From positions 33,168,866 through 33,182,865 of the forward strand of contig CAIIXF020000001.1 of NCBI GenBank assembly GCA_903813345.2: a stretch of DNA of 14,000 nt. The letters run 5' to 3'. Every line of letters begins with the position of its first letter. The stretch's first letter is position 1. Shown here piece after piece: positions 8,879-14,000 of this stretch. Origin of the DNA: Owenia fusiformis (Eukaryota > Annelida > Polychaeta > Sabellida > Oweniidae). A program made the translations under genes and the position numbers. The notes below the pieces were generated by a model. The model was not told the DNA's origin and ran no database searches. It saw nothing but the letters and a program-made list of their open reading frames with translations.

Positions 8879-9600
8879 GGCAATAACTCAAATACCGTTG
8901 GCCCGATTTCGTTCATATTTTGTACACATATACCCTATGGGGATAGAAGTTCTGCTCGAAAGCCAATTTTCAAAATGGCCGCTCATTTCAAAATGGCGGC
9001 CATTTGAGTGCCGAATTTACAGTAATTTAGGTGCAATATGTAAAACTGTAATAGCAATATGTTTTAGATGTAAAAAAATTATATAGGACATTGATAAAGC
9101 TAGAAATGTAGATATTAAAGAAGCACATGGCAGCCATCTTGAAAAATGGCGGCCTTTACTCATTATTTTACGATTTTTGCTGTAACTCAAAAAGTAATGG
9201 AGCGATTTTGTTCATATTTGGTTTGTGAATACTATAAACATTGCACACTGTCTAAAGACACTTTTTGGTAGAAGGTGGCCATTTTAAAAAATGGCCACCA
9301 TTTTGAAAAATGGCCGCCATTTTAACCTATTTTACTATAACTCGAAAAGTAGTGAAGCGATTTTGTTCATATTTGGTATGTGAATACTATAAGGATGGCA
9401 CACTGTCTAATGACACTTTTGGTAGAAGGCGGCCATTTTTCAAAATGGCTACCAATTTAACGTATTTTACTATAACTCGAAAAGTAGTGGAGCGATTTTG
9501 TTCATATTTGGTATGTGAATACTATAAGTATTGCAAATGGTCTAATGACACTTTTGGTAGAAGGCGGCCATTTTGAAAAATGCCTGCCATTTTTGCTATA
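8879..9600 (+). repeat. Core region: three tandem 135-155 bp units rich in AAAATGGC
   Basis: After a diverged first core (8885..9010), units anchored on GAGCGATTTTGTTCATATTTGG recur at 9201, 9356 and 9491, so periods are 155 and 135 bp. Each unit has TATAACTCGAAAAGTAGTGG, TGTGAATACTATAA, GGTAGAAGGCGGCCATTTT and facing AAAATGGC/GCCATTTT pairs. The open frame at 9310..9576 is two units translated (FCSYLVCEYYK twice) and is not a gene. Confidence 0.85.
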
Positions 9601-9804
9601 TACTTTGTAAAAATGCCATCCATGGCTGTTTGATGGGATTTGGCGTTGCCATTGTTCTGGTTGAACTTGTTGAAGCTTTGAGAGTGTTTTTTAGGTGACG
9701 GGCGCTAAATACGGCGATCATTGGTATATTTAATCTCCTTATGAAGTAATGTAGCACGATCTCTGGGACCCAATCTCATTTTACATGCTTGCAAGATAGG
9801 CAAA

Positions 9805-9840
9805 AGTTATAGCTAGCTCGCGAGTTATAGCTAGCTTGCG
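9805..9840 (+). repeat. 18-bp tandem duplication
   Basis: AGTTATAGCTAGCTCGCG is followed directly by AGTTATAGCTAGCTTGCG (one difference). It lies near the right end of the 3-kb hAT insertion and includes the palindromes AGCTAGCT and CTCGCGAG. Confidence 0.85.
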
Positions 9841-10003
9841 AGTTTCTAGAGGACAAATCAAGGCAATGTTTAGGCAGCTCTGACGAGCTGTACTCGAGTA
9901 ACGGACTCGGGAGTTACACCTCTAGTTAGGTGCTTCTTATGGCAAATATGGTATCTCAGAAATGTGGACATTGAAGATCATAATGCTATATTTATATTTT
10001 CAG

Positions 10004-10130
10004 TGTTTCGGGCAGCCTAATCTACACATTCATCACATTTAGGGGAGGGAAACCAAAGGATGAATCAGCTGCAGCCCCTCCACCCACAGTAAACAAAGGT
10101 GCTAAAGTTGAACAAACTGAGCAAGCTTAA
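10004..10130 (+). CDS. SLC35D1: SLC35D-type nucleotide-sugar transporter, terminal coding exon
   Basis: The exon follows TTTATATTTTCAG and its first base completes the serine codon opened at 877..878. It encodes VSGSLIYTFITF, the end of the last membrane helix, then a 29-residue hydrophilic tail with RGGKPKDE, AAAPPPT and KGAKVEQTEQA before TAA at 10128..10130. The helix aligns in wording with NISIAGSLVYSYITF of vertebrate SLC35D1 as I recall it. The tail is lysine-rich, as in the ER-resident member, but its sequence differs, as expected for this variable cytosolic region. An earlier or later stop is excluded because the frame is fixed by the upstream exon. Only 69 residues of the protein lie in this window. 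Confidence 0.92.
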
Positions 10131-10284
10131 ATGTCTCAATCAATTTTAGTTCATTTTCAGAGAATTTTCCTTAAGATTCATGTAAATATTTTAGAGAAAG
10201 TAGAATCTCATGAACCTTATTTAATCAAGCCTTGATACTTAACTGTTTGCAAGGTAACCTGCAATATCAAATTTCTTGCCTTTT
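10131..10284 (+). other. Proximal 3' untranslated region of the SLC35D-like gene
   Basis: AT-rich sequence directly after the stop. I noticed no AATAAA or ATTAAA between the stop and the hairpin repeat at 10285; the first canonical AATAAA I found is at 11518..11523. The mRNA may therefore use a variant signal or run into the repeats downstream. Confidence 0.6.
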
Positions 10285-10450
10285 TATCCCAATGAACAGA
10301 GTTCATTAGGGATATAGTGAAGCCTTCCTTCCATCATCTTTCAATCCATCAGTCAGTCCGTCAGTCAATCCTGTTTGTCTGTATTGGAGATCCTCCAATA
10401 CTGGTGGATAGATTTTCTTCTTATTCGGTGGCAAAATGGCTGCCACTTTT
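10285..10450 (+). repeat. Third hairpin/microsatellite module, short and decayed
   Basis: TATCCCAATGAAC pairs with GTTCATTAGGGATA around AGA (10285..10314). A decayed TCCN tract (about 10321..10385, TCAGTCCGTCAGTC) and a short core with GGCAAAATGGCTGCC follow. The next sequence belongs to the mariner-like remnant, so the module is truncated. Confidence 0.75.
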
Positions 10451-10454
10451 AAAA

Positions 10455-11375
10455 TGGCAGAAAAAAGCTTCAATTTAAACCAAACTCTTTCATTATTGGG
10501 ATGATTGGTCCCAGTCTTTCTGAGATGACTATGAATTGATGTAAGTTTTGTTCAACATAAGTGGTTTTCATGTATGTCTCTGCGTTCTTTGGTGGCTGCA
10601 AATCAAATCACTAAGTCCTTTTCTATGGTTCCATCCATACTCCACGCTGGCCAAGTATTACTTGGACACACTCATTGAAGTTAGCAATAACTCGTTGAAT
10701 GATGTCCAGTGGTAATTGGTTGATTTCATGTGTGATGTTAACCTTAAGCTTATCAGTTGCGTCAGGATGGTTTTGGTGATGCCTATCAATTGGGTACTCA
10801 AAAGAAAGTAATCTCATGGATTGGCATCTGGAGAGTATGGTGTCCATATGTTTGGGGTCCTTACTCTCTCTAGATATTCTAGGCTGCTGTTAGAGCAATG
10901 AGGAGGTGGTACATCCTGCTGCAAGACAACACTTTGCATTCTTACCCATCTGTTCCGTCTGAAGGCAGGTAGGAAACACTCACGAATGTTCAGGTCCTGG
11001 TACCTTTCGGGATTCACCGTTTCATATCTTTGGCATCTTTGAACCAAAATGGTATTGTACATCACACTTACTTTCTCATCACTAATCTTGTGTCTGTGTA
11101 GGGTTATCAGCAGCATAGAAAATCATGTTTTGGTTATTGACAAGTCAAGCTATGTGAAAGTGAGCTTCGTCATACCCATCATTTACTAAAATGGACATGA
11201 CGTTTTGATTGGCAGCCTCTAAGAAATGCAGATTTGTACATAAAAACTATATATATATGTATGTGATACAAATCTTACATCAATGCTTAGTCATCTCAGA
11301 AAGGTTGAGACCAATCATGCTAAAAATGAATGAGTTATTACATTTTAAATTAACATTTTTTTGGTCTACCCTATA
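10455..11375 (-). mobile_element. Mariner-like element remnant with facing subterminal inverted repeats
   Basis: The right end reads GGTCTACCCTATA at 11363..11375, i.e. TATAGGGTAGACCAAAAAAA on the minus strand. Sequence inward of it (about 11265..11360) matches the reverse complement of 10455..10555. Shared blocks are TTACATCAAT, AGTCATCTCAGAAAG, ACCAATCAT, AATGAAWGAGTT and TTTAAATT. Between these arms lies the transposase remnant on the minus strand. At about 920 bp the element is shorter than an intact mariner (about 1.3 kb) and lacks the DNA-binding half. The left tip is degraded, so that boundary is approximate. Confidence 0.7.
10623..11222 (-). pseudogene. Broken mariner/Tc1-family transposase, catalytic half only
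   Basis: Three minus-strand frames together cover a DDE/D catalytic domain. Near 11180 is DEAHFHIA, the first aspartate motif, then an in-frame TGA (11145..11147) where a glycine is usual, then LVNNQN. After a frameshift near 11105 the frame 11116..10814 reads EKVSVMYN, NPERYQDL, VVLQQDVPPPH (second aspartate) and YSPDANP (third). A TGA at 10814..10816 replaces the usual C/W before DYFL. A second shift leads to HPDATDKLKVNITHEINQ, IIQRVIANFNECVQ and LGQRG, the usual C-terminus, with TAG at 10623..10625. Only 28 residues separate the last two aspartates, fewer than the usual 34. The N-terminal helix-turn-helix region is missing. Not functional. Confidence 0.85.
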
Positions 11376-12038
11376 TTTATTGTTCATACTGTATATTCTG
11401 TGTTTTTCACTTTGACCCCCATGGGAGGTCATGTATGGAAAACAGGAAAACAAAAATTTACATTAATTTTTAGATCTTTCTGTATAGCTTTATCATACTA
11501 TAATATAGCTTTATTATAATAAAAGGCAATTTAGAGTAAGTTGCAAATATGTGGTAAAACCCAATATGCAAAAAGGTCTAGATGGGGTCTTGATTGTGCT
11601 ATCCTATTGTATAGAGTCTCTTTAATCTTTTACCTGCCAATTTAACCAAGCGTAGAGTAGATATAGTGTTCGTTGGGATTTGCTACTCCATAGAGTTGCC
11701 CTTTCTAGTTTATTAGAACCCGCCACATAGTGGTGACCATTTATACCATATTGGGATGCTGTCAGCACCATAAAACTAAATTGTGATAAATTGTGATTCA
11801 CAAGCTAAATGAGAGGTGAATCATAGATAGGATAGGGGTATTAAAGTTAGGTTTGAAAACCTCAAATTGGTCATCCATTTATAGTGGTTTTACAGTATCC
11901 AAAATTGTATTAAATTATTTATTGGATATAAAGTTTGTAAGCTTGATCATAAATGATATTGCTTTTAATAGTAATACACAGAGTAACACGTGAACTCGCC
12001 AATTTATTAGTATTCACAGTGCCTTTCATATTTCTGAT
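11376..12038. other. Intergenic DNA, no recognised element
   Basis: AT-rich sequence with an AATAAA at 11518..11523 and a small tandem AAATTGTGAT duplication near 11780..11805. I found no tandem array, long inverted repeat or coding frame. The AATAAA could serve the upstream gene only if the 3' UTR spans the mariner remnant. Confidence 0.5.
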
Positions 12039-12163
12039 TATCCCACCGAACCAAGTTCGCAGGGATATACAGGTAGTGTTCCATCCATTAGTGTGTCTGG
12101 GAAATAACTCAAATACCTGTTGACAGATTTTATTCAAAGGAAGAGGTGCGTTTTTGGGCAAAT
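12039..12163 (+). repeat. Fourth hairpin-headed module, truncated
   Basis: TATCCCACCGAAC pairs with GTTCGCAGGGATA around CAA (12039..12067). A decayed tract (TTCCATCCATTAGTGTGTC) and AAATAACTCAAATACC, the same core start as at 8881..8900, follow. The core stops around AATACCCCTATGG, where the next repeat begins. The minus-strand open frame 11919..12161 runs through this module and is discounted. Confidence 0.75.
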
Positions 12164-12603
12164 ACCCCTATGGTCAAAATGAATCATTCTTAGGTGTAGC
12201 ATGAAGAATAGAATGTCATAAAATTCTTTGAAAAGTATTAAAGTGCTTTGGCACACATTGGCTGAGATAGGGGCCATTTAGTTCAGTAAGGTTGTATTGA
12301 CTTATATGGGGCTGTGCATCATTGACTAAACATGAGGATATCAGCAGATCCCAATTGATTATCACAAAAATACCAAAAATACACTATGACTTGAATCAAT
12401 TGCAAACTTAATAATTTCACAATATGACACAAATGGTTTATCTCATCAAATGTGCAAATATGAAGTTTGCAATCGATTCAGGTCATACTTAAAATTAAAA
12501 GATTGTACATTTTTTCTTCATTTTTCCCTACAATGGCTTTAGAAAAAAACAACTTTTACACTTATCAAAAATCATACAACTTTGTAAAACCAAAGATTAT
12601 ACT
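12164..12603 (-). repeat. Inverted second copy of the 2.4-2.9 kb repeat
   Basis: Read on the minus strand, this copy follows 2425..2890 nearly end to end. Shared blocks are AGTATAATCTTTGG, ATAAGTGTAAAAGTTG, CAATCTTTTAATTT-type sequence, AGTATGACCTGAATCGATTG, GTCATAGTGTATTTT, AGTCAATAC, CTCAGCC and ACACCTAA-AATGATT. It keeps the internal inverted repeat (12386..12409 and 12463..12486, two mismatches in 24 bp). It lacks the outer TIRs found at 2127 and 2921. Confidence 0.85.
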
Positions 12604-12620
12604 ATTATAATCTTTGGTTT
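12587..12620. repeat. Perfect 15-bp stem-loop at the repeat boundary
   Basis: AAACCAAAGATTATA and TATAATCTTTGGTTT are exact complements around CTAT. The left arm is the end of the dispersed repeat; the right arm duplicates it in inverted form, so the hairpin straddles the boundary. Confidence 0.8.
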
Positions 12621-12984
12621 CTATTCTATTCAAATGCTGTCACTGTTAAATTATATATCTGCTCTATATGGGCTTATTAGCCTTTTGCAGCTTATTGACA
12701 AAAAAATGTACCTCTTTTGAAGGTGCCTAATTCAAATTTCCCTCCATTTTCTATGATGTGAAAATATGCAGTGAATGATTTTTTAGTCGCCCATGATACC
12801 CCTGGTGTCAATTTTAGCCTCTTTTTCACAAATAAACAATGGTTTTTAATTTGAATGGTGTCATATTGTTAGAAAATGATTTATCTTTGAAATGCTGTAT
12901 AATGCATGGCCTGATTTAACATATATCATACAATATTCATCTTTAAACTTGGGTATTGTTTTTTGGCGCACCCTGTATACATTT
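12621..12984. other. Spacer ending in a lone mariner-type terminus
   Basis: Mostly featureless AT-rich DNA. Its right part ends GTTTTTTGGCGCACCCTG at 12975, followed by TA. On the minus strand this reads CAGGGTGCGCCAAAAAAC, close to the tip at 6807. No facing partner was found nearby to the left, so it is probably a truncated element end. Confidence 0.5.
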
Positions 12985-13581
12985 TTAAGGTAGTTATTAA
13001 CTGGCGAAAGATGGCTCTATGTTAAAGCATAGCAGCAGCGATATAAATTGAAAATTAAAAATGTCATTTTTAAAGAGCACTGCGAAGTAGCCTATGATTT
13101 TATGGTTCTAAAAATAACTGATTTTTGGCGTATCAGATGAGCAATAATGAAGATTATTATATCACTGTCATATTCCTCACTCTCTGATTGGTCCATGTCC
13201 TGCAAGACTAAAAATAACAAGTGATATTCGATGGAAGTCACGTGACTTTCGTTGAATTTCGAATATATCACGAGTCACGACTTAGTCCAGTATAATTTTA
13301 ATTTTACAGATATCACTGTGACACTTTCACAAGATAATATTCCACTAGCGCTTTGGGCTTCGTGGAATATCACATATGGAAGATGCACAGGTATTCACCT
13401 CAATAGAATTAAATATTTGTTACTGTTCCTTCTTCCTTCTCCCAACATGGTGCATCAAATTGTTTTCTAGGCCTATGTAAAAATGTAGTGATACCCACTC
13501 TTCTTGCTTCATAATGAAACATACATATGGAATGAACATTTTAGAATAGTTTTAAGGCCTCCAGGTATATAACTACCTTAA
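12985..13581. mobile_element. 589-bp non-autonomous element flanked by TTAA
   Basis: TTAA occurs at both borders (12985..12988 and 13578..13581), with GGTAGTTAT just inside on the left and its complement ATAACTACC on the right. TTAA duplications are characteristic of piggyBac and Kolobok transposons. The tip is not the usual CCC of piggyBac, so the superfamily is open. The interior has a CACGTG palindrome within AAGTCACGTGACTT, but no transposase. The open frame 13252..13470 lies inside and has no recognisable domain. Confidence 0.6.
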
Positions 13582-13609
13582 GCAAAACCATGATATCAGA
13601 AAGGTTATA

Positions 13610-13748
13610 CAGGGTAGGCCAAAATATATGCTTTTCTATTTGAGCCTCCATAATAATTACAATATGTATTTTGAATGACATTCCATACTTAGATAGATAG
13701 CTTTTTTTCCATGAATCATATAATATATAACACTTTTAACAAAATGAT
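13610..13748 (+). mobile_element. Mariner-type left terminus, partner not seen
   Basis: CAGGGTAGGCCAAAATATATG begins at 13610 after TA (13608..13609). It matches the CAGGGTRGNCCAAAA consensus of the ends at 6807, 12975 and 11375. The following ~130 bp has no other recognised feature. The right end was not found before the next repeat or the window edge. Confidence 0.45.
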
Positions 13749-13944
13749 TATGTCACCACCAAAAAGTGGTGACATATATTATGGTCTCCATTTTTTGTGA
13801 CATCGGTTGGGGGTTGGCGTTTGTTACAAATGGTGGTGACATTTTGTATGTTAATGCCTTGTTTTGTTTTGCAATATTTTGATTTATTATGTAAATCTTT
13901 TTCTAGCAACTGACAGTTCAAAATGGTCCACTATTTTTTATGTT
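13749..13944 (+). repeat. Hairpin-headed repeat with perfect 11-bp stem
   Basis: TATGTCACCAC (13749..13759) and GTGGTGACATA (13766..13776) are exact complements around CAAAAA. GTGGTGACATTTTG recurs at about 13832. The head-plus-AT-rich layout resembles the other hairpin modules, but the tetranucleotide tract is absent or lost here. AAAATGGTCCAC at about 13920 recalls the core motif. Confidence 0.55.
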
Positions 13945-14000
13945 CCCACCACATAGTGTGGGGCCAAGGCACTTCTGTTCGTCTGTCCATTTTTATGTTT
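13945..14000 (+). repeat. Start of another hairpin/tetranucleotide module, cut by window end
   Basis: CCCACCACATAGTGTGGG folds into a 7-bp stem with one bulge (13945..13962). GTTCGTCTGTCCATTT, the beginning of a GTCT/GTCC tract, follows at 13978. Same orientation as the other modules. The rest lies beyond the window. Confidence 0.6.

Larger units (their letters stand above)
6946..9932. mobile_element. 2.97-kb hAT-ended insertion with 8-bp target duplication GTTAGGTG, carrying nested repeats
   Basis: The body is 6954..9924. GTTAGGTG is duplicated exactly at 6946..6953 and 9925..9932. The left end is TAGAGGTGTAACTCGCC; the right end read inward is TAGAGGTGTAACTCCCGAG. Subterminal CTCGAG palindromes cluster at the left (about 6981..7032) and right (about 9892..9908), echoing the GGTTAACC clusters of the neighbouring hAT element with a different hexamer. 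The interior holds two microsatellite/core-repeat modules (7553..8710 and 8783..9600). No intact transposase is visible. A short minus-strand open stretch ends in TAA just inside the left end (about 7030..7145) and the frame at 7262..7444 is unrecognised. Non-autonomous and nested. Confidence 0.9.
879..10003 (+). other. Large phase-2 intron of the SLC35D-like gene, filled with transposons
   Basis: The intron begins GTAATC at 879 and ends TTTATATTTTCAG at 10003, about 9,125 bp. It interrupts a serine codon after its second base (AG|T), and joining the exons continues the SLC35D frame exactly (NIS-VSGSL). At least six separate mobile or repeat insertions are visible inside it, including two hAT-type insertions with intact 8-bp target duplications. 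I saw no further convincing coding exon inside it. Confidence 0.85.

Noticed and set aside
9310-9576. 88-codon frame with an internal repeat
   Set aside because: The protein repeat mirrors the 135-155 bp DNA core repeat; no splice or start context.
8822-9600. CRISPR-like array because of regularly spaced repeats
   Set aside because: Units are diverged 135-155 bp tandem repeats in an animal genome, with no short identical repeats separating unique spacers.
6807-12975. Facing CAGGGTG ends that could bound one 6.2-kb mariner element
   Set aside because: The span would include the SLC35D terminal exon and several independent insertions, so the ends belong to different elements.

Overview
The window is animal nuclear DNA: AT-rich, intron-dominated, with no bacterial-style gene packing. 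The only host gene I can support is the 3' end of a plus-strand nucleotide-sugar transporter gene of the SLC35D family (closest to SLC35D1). Two coding exons (796..878 and 10004..10130) join in phase 2 across an intron of about 9.1 kb and end in a stop codon. Together they encode the last 69 residues: the final membrane segments with the GGDYIF signature and a charged cytosolic tail. The organism cannot be named from sequence. The repeat style (hairpin plus GTCC/GTCT tetranucleotide tracts plus short core repeats rich in AAAATGGCSGCC) suggests a marine invertebrate such as an echinoderm, hemichordate or mollusc. That is inference.

Nearly everything else is mobile or repetitive DNA. In order: 1..700, a decayed tetranucleotide head and 123-158 bp core repeats; 796..878, penultimate exon; 1901..2025, a 15-bp minisatellite; 2127..2921, a 795-bp element with ~50-bp terminal inverted repeats (TIRs) and a perfect 21-bp internal palindrome; 3900..4099 and 5840..6030, an inverted pair of ~200-bp repeats; 4460..4701, a TA-flanked MITE; 5208..5617, a MITE with a perfect 25-bp inverted repeat; 6192..6776, a complete non-autonomous hAT-type element with 8-bp target duplication GATCCTGT; 6954..9924, a second hAT-ended insertion with target duplication GTTAGGTG. 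The second insertion carries two nested microsatellite/core-repeat modules (7553..8710 and 8783..9600). Then come the terminal exon and stop.

Downstream of the gene are a third hairpin/microsatellite module (10285..10450), a mariner-like remnant with a broken transposase on the minus strand (about 10455..11375), a fourth hairpin module (12039..12163), an inverted second copy of the 2.4-2.9 kb repeat (12164..12603), a lone mariner-type end (12975), a TTAA-flanked element (12985..13581), another mariner-type end (13610), and two more hairpin-headed repeats running off the window (13749.. and 13945..).

The best candidate for something underdescribed is the recurring plus-strand module: a conserved hairpin, then a GTCC-type tetranucleotide tract, then tandem core repeats. 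All recognisable copies share one orientation, and three share a 29-30 nt stem-loop whose stem shows a compensated base-pair change. Its layout recalls the microsatellite-bearing Helitron-like non-autonomous elements known from bivalves and insects, but no Helitron end or replicase was identified.
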